A stretch of DNA of 64,000 nt from Ga0077560 sp046330435 (GCA_046330435.1 JAXLST010000005.1:372001-436000); one strand, 5' to 3'; positions 40,393 to 49,580 are shown, counted from the stretch's first letter. Notes: generated by a model not told the origin, from the letters alone. Numbers and translations: made by a program.

Positions 40393-40818
40393 TCAGGACA
40401 CGGGGGCGGACAGGCCGTCCTTCCAGACGGCGGTGCCGTCGGCGTGGACCGCCCGCTTCCAGATGGGGACGCGGCGCTTGGCCTCGTCGATCGCCAGGCG
40501 ACAGGCCGCGAACGCGGCCGGGCGGTGGCCCGCCGCGGCGACGATCGCGATGGACGCCTCGCCGACGTCCACGCGCCCCAGGCGGTGGGCGATCGCGACG
40601 CGCGCGCCCAGGGCCTCGGCCTCGGCGGCGACCGCCTCGAGCTCGGTGATGGCGAGCTCCTCGTACGCCTCGTACTCCAGCGCGACGACCTCGGTGCGGT
40701 CCGCCTCGCGGCGCGTCGTGCCGATGAACACCGCGATGCCGCCGTGGTCCGGCCCGGCGGTCGCGGCGATGAGCTCGTCCACGCGCAGCGGGTCGCGGGT
40801 GAGGGTCACCGACGCCAC
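40393..40818 (-). CDS. moaE: molybdopterin synthase catalytic subunit
   Basis: 141 aa. MoaE hallmarks: GIAVFIGTTRREADRTEVVALEYEAY, VAIAHRLGRVDVGEASIAIVAA, HRPAAFAACRLAIDEAKRRVPIWKRA (catalytic Lys in the VPIWK segment) and the C-terminal W region. It transfers sulfur from MoaD thiocarboxylate to precursor Z, making molybdopterin. The start is GTG 40818, 2 nt after the moaD stop; GTG 40809 is an alternative. Confidence 0.93.
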   Translation of the reverse strand: MASVTLTRDPLRVDELIAATAGPDHGGIAVFIGTTRREADRTEVVALEYEAYEELAITELEAVAAEAEALGARVAIAHRLGRVDVGEASIAIVAAAGHRPAAFAACRLAIDEAKRRVPIWKRAVHADGTAVWKDGLSAPVS

Positions 40819-40820
40819 GC

Positions 40821-41075
40821 CTAGCCCCCGGACACCGGGAGGATGAGCGCGACCCGGTCCCCGCCCGACATGGGCGTGCCGGGGGCGATCCAGCGGTCGT
40901 TGAGCGCGTACCGCAGGGCGGCGGGCGGCTCGGTGGACCGGATGGGCTCCGGGAGGTGCGCCCACACCGCGCCCACGGGCGTGGCGGCGGGCACGCGGAG
41001 CTGAAGCCGGTCGGTCCCCGCGGCCTCCTTGAGGGAGGCGAAGAGCATCACCGTCACGTCGATGTCCTCGGGCAT
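40821..41075 (-). CDS. moaD: molybdopterin synthase sulfur carrier subunit
   Basis: 84 aa ubiquitin-like protein. It has the beta-grasp pattern VTVMLFASLKEAAGTDRLQL and ends SGG, the double-Gly tail that is adenylated and thiocarboxylated. It pairs with MoaE immediately downstream. ATG 41075 has TATCGT 6 nt upstream and no Shine-Dalgarno. The other molybdenum-cofactor genes are not in the window. Confidence 0.92.
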   Translation of the reverse strand: MPEDIDVTVMLFASLKEAAGTDRLQLRVPAATPVGAVWAHLPEPIRSTEPPAALRYALNDRWIAPGTPMSGGDRVALILPVSGG

Positions 41076-41081
41076 GCCGTG

Positions 41082-41087
41082 ACGATA
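41082..41087 (-). promoter_or_regulatory. -10 box TATCGT of a probable leaderless promoter
   Basis: TATCGT (minus strand) ends 6 nt before the moaD ATG at 41075. Confidence 0.45.
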
Positions 41088-41272
41088 GCCGCTGGCGGCG
41101 CCACCGGCCGCGGTGGGGGATTCCCCGCACCGCGATGGCGGGGTGGTACCGATGCCCCGCCCGCCTTTACCAATCGCTTACCGGGATCGGCTTGGACAAG
41201 CCGATCCCCACTCGCCGAAGGTCCAGGGCCGGACTCTCCGTTCGGCCGAGGCACGTCCCGGCGCGCGACCCC

Positions 41273-41278
41273 TAGGTT
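41273..41278 (+). promoter_or_regulatory. -10 box TAGGTT of a probable leaderless promoter
   Basis: TAGGTT ends 7 nt before ATG 41286 of the first lysyl-oxidase-family gene. Confidence 0.5.
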
Positions 41279-41285
41279 GACCGGC

Positions 41286-43289
41286 ATGACACGTCGCCGG
41301 AAGTTCGTCCTCAGCCTCGTCACCACCGCCGCGGCCGCCGCGGTCACCGTGCCGATCATCGCCAGCTCCGCCCCCACCCAGCCGCTCCTGCCGGATCTCG
41401 TCAGCGATTCGCCCACCGGGCCGCGCTTCGACACCTACGACCCGGTGAACGGGACGGCGCGCCTGCTGGTGCGGTTCGACGGCTACATCCACAACGACGG
41501 CGACGGGCCGCTCGACATCCAGGGGAACCCCAACTACCCCAGCACGGCCCCGAACCCGGCGGTCACCAGCGGGGGCTCGACCGTCCCGGCCGCGGCGGCG
41601 TCGCCCTCGCCCATGGGCCAGTACCTGTGGAACGGCACCGGCGCCCGCGACAGCACCGCCTTCGGCCCCAACGCGGCGGCCTGGACGCGGGTCACCGATC
41701 ACCCCAACAGCCCGAACGTGTTCTTCGACCCCTCGGACACGCACAACCACTTCCACGTGCGCCGGGCGGCCGAGTACTCGCTGTGGAACGACACCAAGAC
41801 GGCGATCGTGGCGCCCGCCAACAAGGTCGGGTTCTGCCAGTACGACAGCCAGCGGGTGAACTTCTCCAAGGGCCCGCAGTTCCAGGTGTACGGCGACACC
41901 CTCACCGGCGACTTCTGCCGCCAGGACCAGCCGAACGCGACGCAGCTGCGCGAGGGCATCAGCGAGGGCTACCGGGACATCTACGACTGGACCCTCGACT
42001 ACCAGTGGATCGACGTCTCCAACGTCGCCCCCGGCGTCTACTACCTCGCCGGCCGCATGGACCCGGACAACGTCTTCAAGGAGAAGGACGAGACCAACAA
42101 CGGGTACGCCTACTCCGCGCCGGTCACCGTCCCCGGCTACCGGGCCGACGCGGTGACCGCGAACACGGCGTTCAAGACGCCCGTCCAGGTCACCCTCGCG
42201 GCGACCGGGTTCACCACGACCACCGGTTACGGGGCGACCCTCGGCCCGCGGCGCTACCGCGTCGAATCGCTCCCGGCCCACGGGATCATCAAGAACGGGA
42301 ACACCACGCTGTCGGTCGGCAGCGCGCTGCCCGCCGGCGTGACGGCGGTGCAGTACATCCCGAACACCAACTTCTCGGGCGTCGACTCGTTCCAGTTCTC
42401 GGCGATCGACACCAACAGCAACTACCCGACGCAGCCCGCCCGGGCGACGGCCTCGGTGAACGTGGGCGGCTCCGGCGCGAGCGTGGTGAGCCTGTCCGGC
42501 GCGCCCGGCCAGATGGTCACCGGCACGCAGGTGCAGCTGGCCGCGACGTCCTCCACCGGCGGCGCGCTGGTGTGGACCACCACCGGCGGCACCGTCACGT
42601 CCTCCGGCGTCCTCACCGCTCCCGACGCGGTGCCGGCCGGCGGCAGCATCACGGTGCGGGCGGCGCTCGCCGACGACATCGGGGCCTTCAAGGAGGTCGT
42701 GATCCCGATCGTGCCGGTGGGGACCCCGGTCCCGCAGCCGGTCGTGCCGCCCGTCGTCACCACGGCGGCGCTGTCCAAGCCCGGCGTGCTGACCTACGGC
42801 CGCAACGTCACGGTCACCGTCCAGGTCAACCAGGGCGGCACCGTGGTGCTGAGCCTGAGCCGCGGCGGGACCCGCCTGGACGCCTGCAGCACCAAGGCGC
42901 CGGCCGGCCAGACCGTGTCCTGCAAGTTCCAGCTCTCCAAGGCGTTCGACCCGGGCACCGTCCGCGTCAACGCGAAGCTCACGACGACCGGCGGGAAGGT
43001 GTACACCAGCACCTCCACGGCGGGGCCGTCCACGTACCGCAAGGTCGCGGTGCGCCGCAGCGGGCGCCGGATCTCCCTGGTGGTCACCCCGCAGCGCCCG
43101 GGCTTCGTCCGGGTGGTCCTCACCGCCCGCGGCAAGGTCGTGGGCCGGTGCGCCGGCCGGGTGCTCCCCAACGGGTCCCTGTCCTGCACCCGCCGGCTCG
43201 GCCCGGCGGTCGGCTCCGCGAAGGTCCGCGTCTCGGTGACCTTCAAGGACCTGCAGGGCCGGACCGCCATCCGGGAGCTCGCCAGGTAG
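41286..43289 (+). CDS. secreted lysyl-oxidase-family protein 1
   Basis: 667 aa. Signal peptide (MTRRRKFVLSLVTTAAAAAV...IIASSA). The lysyl-oxidase domain, about 35-275, has the copper triad HNHFH (His153, 155, 157). Lys180 (NKVGFCQYD) and Tyr233 (YRDIYDWTLDYQWID) align with the vertebrate Lys/Tyr that form lysyl tyrosylquinone. EKDETNNG closes the domain. A cadherin-like module (YIPNTNFSGVDSFQFSAID) follows, then an Ig-like module (SGVLTAPDAVPAGGSITVRA) and a C-terminal beta region. Family enzymes oxidise primary amines of lysine side chains, releasing ammonia and peroxide. It acts outside the cell. First of three tandem paralogues. Confidence 0.87.
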   Translation: MTRRRKFVLSLVTTAAAAAVTVPIIASSAPTQPLLPDLVSDSPTGPRFDTYDPVNGTARLLVRFDGYIHNDGDGPLDIQGNPNYPSTAPNPAVTSGGSTVPAAAASPSPMGQYLWNGTGARDSTAFGPNAAAWTRVTDHPNSPNVFFDPSDTHNHFHVRRAAEYSLWNDTKTAIVAPANKVGFCQYDSQRVNFSKGPQFQVYGDTLTGDFCRQDQPNATQLREGISEGYRDIYDWTLDYQWIDVSNVAPGVYYLAGRMDPDNVFKEKDETNNGYAYSAPVTVPGYRADAVTANTAFKTPVQVTLAATGFTTTTGYGATLGPRRYRVESLPAHGIIKNGNTTLSVGSALPAGVTAVQYIPNTNFSGVDSFQFSAIDTNSNYPTQPARATASVNVGGSGASVVSLSGAPGQMVTGTQVQLAATSSTGGALVWTTTGGTVTSSGVLTAPDAVPAGGSITVRAALADDIGAFKEVVIPIVPVGTPVPQPVVPPVVTTAALSKPGVLTYGRNVTVTVQVNQGGTVVLSLSRGGTRLDACSTKAPAGQTVSCKFQLSKAFDPGTVRVNAKLTTTGGKVYTSTSTAGPSTYRKVAVRRSGRRISLVVTPQRPGFVRVVLTARGKVVGRCAGRVLPNGSLSCTRRLGPAVGSAKVRVSVTFKDLQGRTAIRELAR

Positions 43290-43361
43290 CTCACAGGATC
43301 CTCACAAGCGGCGCGCGTCGTACTGGACCAATGGGGGGCGCGCGCCCGTGGGACCCCCTCC

Positions 43362-43367
43362 TACAGT
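43362..43367 (+). promoter_or_regulatory. -10 box TACAGT of a probable leaderless promoter
   Basis: TACAGT ends 7 nt before ATG 43375 of the second lysyl-oxidase-family gene. A perfect 12-bp palindrome (GGGCGC-GCGCCC, 43336-43347) lies just upstream and could be an operator. Confidence 0.5.
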
Positions 43368-43374
43368 GATCGGC

Positions 43375-45393
43375 ATGCAGAAACGCCGCCGACTCACACT
43401 CTCCCTGGTGGGCGCCGCAGCCGCGGCCGCCATCACCGTCCCCCTCATCTCCGTCCAGGCCGGGCCGGGCACCGGTGCCCTCCTGCCGGACCTGGTCGCC
43501 GACCCGCCGGACAACCCCGAGTTCAACGTCTACTCGGGCCAGTTCGACAACTCCGCGCTGCTGCTGCGGTTCAACGGTTACGTCCACAACGCCGGCGACG
43601 GCCCGCTGGACATCCAGGGCAACCCGCAGCCGGGCGCCTCCGCGGCGACCGCCGTCGACCAGTACCTCTCGAAGGTCCCGCCGAACATCGCGGGCCCGGG
43701 CGGCACCCAGATCCCGAACCCCGCGCGGTCCACGCTCGCCTCGGGCGCGACGGCCGGCAACTGGCAGCGGGTCACGGACAACAAGGACCCGAAGGTGGTG
43801 TTCGACAACTCGGACACCCACAACCACTTCCACGTCTGGAAGGCGGCCGAGTACACGCTCTGGAACTCGACGAAGACCGCCCAGGTCGTCGCCGGGTCCA
43901 AGGTCGGCTTCTGCATGTACGACAGCGAGGGCGACTCCACGCCGAACGGCCCGGCCGACACGGTCTACTCCGGCACCCTCGTCACCAACTTCTGCCTCCA
44001 GGGCAACCCGGGCGGCACGTTCCTGCGCGAGGGCGTGAGCGAGGGCTACCGCGACGTGTACGACTCGTCGCTCGACGCCCAGTGGGTCGACGTCTCCAAC
44101 GTGGCGCCGGGCGACTACTACCTGGCCGCCCGCATGGACCCGGACGGGTACATCAAGGAGAAGGACGAGAACAACGGCTACACGTTCTCGATCGCCCCGG
44201 TCCGCGTGCCCGGCTACCGGGCCGACGCGGTCACGGCGGCCACCGGCTTCCGCGTGGCGAAGACCTTCACGCTGGCCAGCACGGCGTTCGCGCCCACCAC
44301 GCCCATCGGGCCGCAGGGCGCCCCGTCCGGCTACGCGGGCATCGGCAGCGTCCGGTACCGCATCGAGACGCTGCCGGCGAACGGCACGCTGCGCAACGGC
44401 ACGGCCCCCGTCGCGGCGGGCACGACGCTGCCGGGCGGCGTCAACCAGCTCAACTACACGCCGGGCAACAACTTCAGCGGCGCCGACACCTTCGTGTTCT
44501 CCGCCGTGAACTACGTCAACGGCGCGCCGACCAAGTACCCGCTGCAGCCGGCCAAGGCCACCGCCACCATCAACGTGGGCGGCTCCGGCATCGTCGTGAA
44601 CGTGTCCGGCATCCCCGGCCAGATGGTCGTCGGCACCCAGGCGCAGTTCACGGGCTCCGCGACCAGCGGCGGCATCACCTGGACCGTCGACGGCGTCGCC
44701 GGCGGCAACGCCGCGGTGGGCACCATCACCCCGGGCGGCCTGTACACGGCGCCGGCGAGCGTGCCGGCGGGCGGCAAGGTCACGATCCAGGCGGTCTCCA
44801 CCGAGGACAGCGGCACCAGGTCCGCCCCGGTGACCGTCAACATCGTCACCAACAGCACCTCGGGTCCCAAGCCGATCATCACCGGCACGGTGAAGCGGCC
44901 GGGCGTCCTGGCCGCGGGCCGCAACGTCACGATCAGCGTGAAGGTGCCGTCCAACGGCAAGCTCACCCTCACGCTGCTGCGGGGCCGCACCCGCCTCGAC
45001 GGCTGCACCGGCAAGTTCACCGCCGGCCAGACCGCCACCTGCAAGCTGCTCATGCCGAAGCCCTTCGACCCCGGCACCCTGCGCGTCAGGTCCGTGTTCG
45101 TGAGCGGCGGCAAGACCACCCGCGGCAGCGTCTCGGCGGGCGGCAGCAGCTTCAACCGCGTGTCGCTCAAGCGGCGCGGCGCCAAGGTCACCCTGTCGGT
45201 GGTCCCGAAGCGCCCGGGCATCGTGCGGGTCGCGATCACCCGCCGCGGCCGCGTCGTCGCCCAGTGCAGCGGCCGCGTGCTGGCCGGCCGCACCCTCACC
45301 TGCACCCGCTCGGTCGGGCGCGGCGGTGTGGGCCTGTCGATCAGCCTCAAGGACGAGCAGGGCCGCCTGGTCGTCCGGCAGGCGAGCATCTAG
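43375..45393 (+). CDS. secreted lysyl-oxidase-family protein 2
   Basis: 672 aa, same architecture as protein 1. Signal peptide (MQKRRRLTLSLVGAAAAAAI). The oxidase domain has HNHFH (His149, 151, 153), Lys176 (SKVGFCMYD), Tyr229 (YRDVYDSSLDAQWVD) and KEKDENNG. The cadherin-like module is YTPGNNFSGADTFVFSAV, followed by an Ig-like module and a C-terminal Arg/Lys-rich beta region with paired Cys (DGCTGKF...TCKLL; QCSGRV...TCTRS). It is collinear with protein 1 along its length, so the pair arose by tandem duplication. It has its own -10 box and is followed by a 17-bp hairpin. Confidence 0.87.
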   Translation: MQKRRRLTLSLVGAAAAAAITVPLISVQAGPGTGALLPDLVADPPDNPEFNVYSGQFDNSALLLRFNGYVHNAGDGPLDIQGNPQPGASAATAVDQYLSKVPPNIAGPGGTQIPNPARSTLASGATAGNWQRVTDNKDPKVVFDNSDTHNHFHVWKAAEYTLWNSTKTAQVVAGSKVGFCMYDSEGDSTPNGPADTVYSGTLVTNFCLQGNPGGTFLREGVSEGYRDVYDSSLDAQWVDVSNVAPGDYYLAARMDPDGYIKEKDENNGYTFSIAPVRVPGYRADAVTAATGFRVAKTFTLASTAFAPTTPIGPQGAPSGYAGIGSVRYRIETLPANGTLRNGTAPVAAGTTLPGGVNQLNYTPGNNFSGADTFVFSAVNYVNGAPTKYPLQPAKATATINVGGSGIVVNVSGIPGQMVVGTQAQFTGSATSGGITWTVDGVAGGNAAVGTITPGGLYTAPASVPAGGKVTIQAVSTEDSGTRSAPVTVNIVTNSTSGPKPIITGTVKRPGVLAAGRNVTISVKVPSNGKLTLTLLRGRTRLDGCTGKFTAGQTATCKLLMPKPFDPGTLRVRSVFVSGGKTTRGSVSAGGSSFNRVSLKRRGAKVTLSVVPKRPGIVRVAITRRGRVVAQCSGRVLAGRTLTCTRSVGRGGVGLSISLKDEQGRLVVRQASI

Positions 45394-45406
45394 CACCGCA
45401 CCCTGA

Positions 45407-45445
45407 GAGGGCGGCGGTGGAGGAGATCCCTCCGCCGCCGCCCTC
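45407..45445 (+). terminator. 17-bp hairpin terminator after lysyl-oxidase gene 2
   Basis: Left arm 45407-45423 (GAGGGCGGCGGTGGAGG) and right arm 45429-45445 (CCTCCGCCGCCGCCCTC) pair fully, with one G-U. The loop is AGATC. It begins 14 nt after the stop. Confidence 0.7.
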
Positions 45446-45478
45446 CATCGTGTGCGCCGCCGTGCCGATGCACACGGT

Positions 45479-47431
45479 ATGGCGCACCTCAACCGGGCCG
45501 TGCTCCCCGCCGCCGCATGCCTCGCGGCGGGCATGGTGATCGCGGCGGCCGGAGGCGCGAGCCCCTCCTACGACCTCCCGGACCTGGTGGGCGACGCGCC
45601 GGCCCGTCCGTACTTCGAGCGGTACACGGTGGACCGCCACGGCATCGGCCAGGTGAACCGCCTGCTGCTGCGCTTCGACGGCTACGTGCGCAACGACGGC
45701 ACCGGCCCCCTGGACCTGCAGGGCGACCCGAGCGGCGGGACGATGGCGCAGTACGTGCAGCCCGCCGGCGGCGGTGCGCTGCAGCAGTGGACGTACGGGC
45801 CGGGGGAGGCGCGCCCGCAGTTCGCGTACGCGACCGACGACGGCCACAACCACTGGCACCTGCAGGCCGCAGTCGAGTACTCGCTGTGGGACGCGGACCG
45901 CACCGCGATGGTGAAGCCCGGTTCAAAGACGGGGTTCTGCCTGTACGACATCGACCGCATGGGCACCCAGGGGCCGGTGAGCCCGGTGTACGACGGGCCG
46001 ACGACGGGGGACTTCTGCGACCGCGGGAACCCCGCCGCCACGTCCCTGCACACCGGGGTCTCCGCCGGATGGCGGGACGTCTACGACGCGACGCTGGCGC
46101 TCCAGTGGATCGACATCTCGGACGTCGCCCCCGGCCGCTACGTCCTCGCCGCCCGCCCGGACCCCGGGGACGTGATCCGCGAGTCCGACGAGTCCAACAA
46201 CGGCGTCGTGTTCGCGCCGGCCGCGGTGACCGTCCCGGGGTACGTGGCCCAGCCGGTGACCGCCGCCACCCGGGCGAGCCGGACCGTGCGGGTCGCGCTG
46301 GCCTCGCAGACCATGCAGGACGCCGCGGCGGCGCCCGGCCCGCGCCGCTTCCGCGTGCGGACGCTCCCGGCGGCCGGCACCCTGGCGACCCCCGCGGGCG
46401 TCCCCGTCGCCGCGGGCGACCTGCTGCCCGCGGACGCGACGTACGTGCGGTACACCGCCCCGGCGGCGTTCACCGGCACCCCCTCGTTCGCGTACACGGC
46501 CGAGGACGCGAACAGCATGTTCCCGACCGACGGCTCCGGCACCCCGCAGGGGGGTGCGGTGCAGGCCACCGCCACCGTGACGGTCGGACCCGCGGCGCCG
46601 CTCACCGTGGGCGTCTCCGGGGCGCCGGCAACGATGGCGCCCGGCGCCGCCGTGGCCCTGCGCGCCGTCGTGACCGGCGGGGACGGGGGCGTCGTGTGGT
46701 CGGTGCGGACCGCCTCGGGCTCCGCAGCCGGCGCCGGGACGATCACCGCCGCGGGCCGGTACGTCGCACCGGCGGCCGTCCCCGCGGGCGGCACCGTGAT
46801 CGTGCGGGCCACCAGCGACGAGCTCCCGTCGGTGCGGGCCGAGGTGCGGATCCGGATCGGCGCGGCGCTGCCCGGTGGGCCCGCGCCGTCACCCGCGGCG
46901 GATCTCCCGCCCGGCGTGCTGCTGGGCCGCCCCGGAATCGTGCGCATCAAGGGGACCCACATCGCGACCGTCCGCGTCGCCGTCCGCGGCGGCCTGGTGA
47001 TCACCGCCGAGCGCGGCGGCCGGCGCCTGGCCGGATGCAGCACCGGGGTGCTGGCCGGTCAGTCCGTGACGTGCCGGATGCGCATCGCGGACACGCGGGG
47101 GGTGCGGATCGTCGCCCGCCTGCGGGCCGCCGACGGCCGGCGGCGAACCACCGCCGTGGCGCTGGAGTCCGTGATGACGGGCCTCGGGGAACTGCGGGCG
47201 CGGCGCGACGGGCGCACCGTGGTGGCGGCGGTCACGGCGCTGCGCGCCGGGACCGTGCGCATCGTCGTGCGCCGTGGCGGGACCGTCCTGGCGCGGTGCA
47301 CCTCACGCGCCGCGGCGGGCGCCACCGTCGCCTGCCGCCGTGTGCTGCCGGCGGCGGTGGACGGGGCGGTCACCGTGACGGCCCGGCTTCACGCCCCCGG
47401 GGTGAACGCGGGGCGCAGCCGGGCCGTGTGA
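45479..47431 (+). CDS. secreted lysyl-oxidase-family protein 3
   Basis: 650 aa. Signal peptide (AVLPAAACLAAGMVIAAAGGA). The oxidase domain has HNHWH (His123, 125, 127), Lys150 (SKTGFCLYD) and Tyr202 (WRDVYDATLALQWID), then RESDESNNG. It shares the cadherin-like (YTAPAAFTGTPSFAYTAED), Ig-like and C-terminal modules of its neighbours but is the most diverged. It also lacks an insert present before the copper motif in the other two. ATG 45479 is used; GTG 45452 in the same frame is possible, and neither has a good ribosome binding site. It is a separate transcript, since a strong hairpin precedes it. Confidence 0.85.
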   Translation: MAHLNRAVLPAAACLAAGMVIAAAGGASPSYDLPDLVGDAPARPYFERYTVDRHGIGQVNRLLLRFDGYVRNDGTGPLDLQGDPSGGTMAQYVQPAGGGALQQWTYGPGEARPQFAYATDDGHNHWHLQAAVEYSLWDADRTAMVKPGSKTGFCLYDIDRMGTQGPVSPVYDGPTTGDFCDRGNPAATSLHTGVSAGWRDVYDATLALQWIDISDVAPGRYVLAARPDPGDVIRESDESNNGVVFAPAAVTVPGYVAQPVTAATRASRTVRVALASQTMQDAAAAPGPRRFRVRTLPAAGTLATPAGVPVAAGDLLPADATYVRYTAPAAFTGTPSFAYTAEDANSMFPTDGSGTPQGGAVQATATVTVGPAAPLTVGVSGAPATMAPGAAVALRAVVTGGDGGVVWSVRTASGSAAGAGTITAAGRYVAPAAVPAGGTVIVRATSDELPSVRAEVRIRIGAALPGGPAPSPAADLPPGVLLGRPGIVRIKGTHIATVRVAVRGGLVITAERGGRRLAGCSTGVLAGQSVTCRMRIADTRGVRIVARLRAADGRRRTTAVALESVMTGLGELRARRDGRTVVAAVTALRAGTVRIVVRRGGTVLARCTSRAAAGATVACRRVLPAAVDGAVTVTARLHAPGVNAGRSRAV

Positions 47432-47453
47432 TCAGCGGGGACCCGCGGGCGAG

Positions 47454-47558
47454 CTAGTGCTCGTCGTGCGGCTCCTGCATGGCCTTGCGCATGACCCCGA
47501 CGGTCAGCCCCGCGAGGGCGACCCACACCGCGTAGAGGAAACCGACGCCGACGATCAT
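47454..47558 (-). CDS. putative 34-residue single-pass membrane microprotein
   Basis: The frame starts MIVGVGFLYAVWVALAGLTV and ends MRKAMQEPHDEH: a 20-residue hydrophobic helix, then a charged cytoplasmic tail. GGAG lies 5 nt or so upstream of ATG 47558. The composition (Phe, Tyr, Trp, Met, His) is unlike random frames in this DNA, which supports coding. The function is unknown; it resembles small transporter- or oxidase-associated subunits only in shape. Confidence 0.45.
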   Translation of the reverse strand: MIVGVGFLYAVWVALAGLTVGVMRKAMQEPHDEH

Positions 47559-47792
47559 CTCCGAGAGCCTCCGGGAAGGGAACAGACCACCCGAATGTAG
47601 GCCCGGCCCGCCGCCCGGCAATCCGTGGGCGCGCTGAACGGGGGGTCCGGCCGCACGCGGAGGGCGCACTGCGGGGAAACCCCAGGGGCGTCAGTGTTTC
47701 GCCCGCCGGACTCCGGACCGGGTCTGGTAGCCTCCGGCCGCGCGCCGGGCGGTTCCGGCGGGGACCCCCCAGACGATTCCCGGCGAGGTGGG

Positions 47793-49355
47793 ATGTCGGT
47801 CGAGGAGAAGCGCCAGCGGCTCCGCGAGCTGCGTGACGAGGCGCTGCATGCGGGTACCGAGAAGGCGGTCGAACGGCAGCACGCCCGCGGCAAGCTGACC
47901 GCGCGCGAGCGCATCGACCTCCTGCTCGACGAGGGCTCGTTCACCGAGCTCGACATGTTCACCCGGCACCGGGCCCACGGGTTCGGGCTCGAGGAGAACC
48001 GGCCGTGGGGCGACGGCGTCGTCACCGGCCACGGCACCATCGACGGCCGCCGGGTGTTCGTCTTCTCCCAGGACTTCACCGTGTTCGGCGGGAGCCTCGG
48101 CGAGGTGTTCGCCGAGAAGATCTGCAAGGTCATGGACCTCGCGGTGAAGATGGGCGCACCGGTCATCGGCATCAACGACTCGGGCGGCGCGCGCATCCAG
48201 GAGGGCGTGGTCTCCCTGGCCGGGTACGCGGACATCTTCTACCGCAACGTCCGGGCCAGCGGCGTCGTCCCGCAGATCTCCGTGGTGATGGGCCCCTGCG
48301 CCGGCGGCGCGGTGTACAGCCCCGCCATCACCGACTTCATCTTCATGGTCCGCGAGACCAGCCACATGTTCATCACCGGGCCGGAGGTCATCAAGACCGT
48401 CACCGGCGAGGAGGTGACCATGGAGGAACTGGGCGGCGCGCAGAGCCACGCCACCAAGTCCGGCGTGGCGCACTTCGCGGCCGACTCCGAGCAGGACTGC
48501 CTGGAGCAGGTTCGGGAGCTGCTGAGCTTCATCCCGCAGAACAACCTGGAGCTCCCGCCGCACGTCCCCACCGCGGACCCGCCGGACCGCATGGAGCCCG
48601 AGCTCGCGACGATCATCCCGGACCAGCCCACCAAGCCGTACGACGTGAAGCGCGTCATCGAGCTGGTGGTGGACGACGGGGACTTCTTCGAGGTCGCGCC
48701 GCTCTACGCCGACAACATCGTCGTGGGCTTCGGCCGCCTCAACGGGCACTCCGTGGGGATCGTCGGCAACCAGCCCCGTGCCCTCGCGGGTGTGCTGGAC
48801 ATCAACGCCTCCATCAAGGCCGCCCGGTTCATCCGGTTCTGCGACGCCTTCAACGTCCCGATCGTGAGCTTCGTGGACGTCCCCGGGTTCCTGCCCGGCA
48901 CCTCGCAGGAGTACGGCGGGATCATCCTCCACGGGGCGAAGCTGCTGTACGCGTACGCGGAGGCGACGGTGCCCAAGCTCACCGTCATCACCCGCAAGGC
49001 GTACGGCGGCGCGTACGACGTCATGAGCTCCAAGCACCTGGGCGCGGACTTCAACGCCGCGTGGCCCACCGCGGAGATCGCGGTGATGGGCCCCGACGGC
49101 GCCGTGAACATCGTGTTCAAGCGGGAGATCGAGGCGGCGGCCGCGGCGGGCAAGGACCCGGCCGAGCGCCGCGCCGAGCTCGTCGAGGAGTACAAGGACC
49201 GCTTCGCGAACCCGTACATCGCCGCGGAGCGCGGCTACGTGGACGACGTGATCGAGCCGGAGGAGACCCGGCCGTGGCTCATCCGGGCCCTTGAGGCGTC
49301 GCTCACCAAGCGGGAGTCCGGCCCGCAGCGCAAGCACGGGAACATCCCGCTGTGA
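47793..49355 (+). CDS. acyl-CoA (propionyl-CoA type) carboxylase beta subunit
   Basis: 520 aa carboxyltransferase with both crotonase-like halves. N-half: GHGTIDGRRVFVFSQDFTVFGGSLGE, IGINDSGGARIQEG, GPCAGGAVYSPA (acyl-CoA oxyanion hole). C-half: VGIVGNQPRALAGVLDI, FVDVPGFLPGTSQEYGGII, RKAYGGAYDVMSS (biotin oxyanion hole). Closest in pattern to actinobacterial PccB/AccD5. It moves carboxyl from biotin to acetyl- or propionyl-CoA. The start is ATG 47793, with GAGGTGGG upstream. It is the first gene of the accD-accE-accC operon. Confidence 0.95.
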   Translation: MSVEEKRQRLRELRDEALHAGTEKAVERQHARGKLTARERIDLLLDEGSFTELDMFTRHRAHGFGLEENRPWGDGVVTGHGTIDGRRVFVFSQDFTVFGGSLGEVFAEKICKVMDLAVKMGAPVIGINDSGGARIQEGVVSLAGYADIFYRNVRASGVVPQISVVMGPCAGGAVYSPAITDFIFMVRETSHMFITGPEVIKTVTGEEVTMEELGGAQSHATKSGVAHFAADSEQDCLEQVRELLSFIPQNNLELPPHVPTADPPDRMEPELATIIPDQPTKPYDVKRVIELVVDDGDFFEVAPLYADNIVVGFGRLNGHSVGIVGNQPRALAGVLDINASIKAARFIRFCDAFNVPIVSFVDVPGFLPGTSQEYGGIILHGAKLLYAYAEATVPKLTVITRKAYGGAYDVMSSKHLGADFNAAWPTAEIAVMGPDGAVNIVFKREIEAAAAAGKDPAERRAELVEEYKDRFANPYIAAERGYVDDVIEPEETRPWLIRALEASLTKRESGPQRKHGNIPL

Positions 49356-49555
49356 CGACGGTCGCGGTCGAGGGCGACGCACCGCCCGAGGTCGTGGCCG
49401 CGATCGTCGCGGCCCTGGAGGCCGTCACCCGGCCCGCCGCCGTGGCGCCGGCCGGGCCCTCCGTGCCGGCGTGGCGCCGCGCCGGCCTGCTCGAGGGCGT
49501 CGCCCGCGGGGTGACGCCGTCGCAGTTGCCCGCCTGGCGCGCGTCCGCGTCGTAG
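49352..49555 (+). CDS. acyl-CoA carboxylase epsilon subunit
   Basis: 67 aa. The N-terminus VEGDAPPEVVAAIVAALEAV and the later PAWRRAGLLEG fit the short epsilon subunit of actinobacterial acyl-CoA carboxylases (G.P..EE.AA..A.L...W). This subunit stabilises the alpha-beta complex. GTG 49352 overlaps the beta-subunit stop (GTGA). Its presence supports an actinobacterial origin. Confidence 0.8.
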   Translation: MTTVAVEGDAPPEVVAAIVAALEAVTRPAAVAPAGPSVPAWRRAGLLEGVARGVTPSQLPAWRASAS

Positions 49556-49580
49556 ACCACTCGAAGGAGCCGACGAGCCG

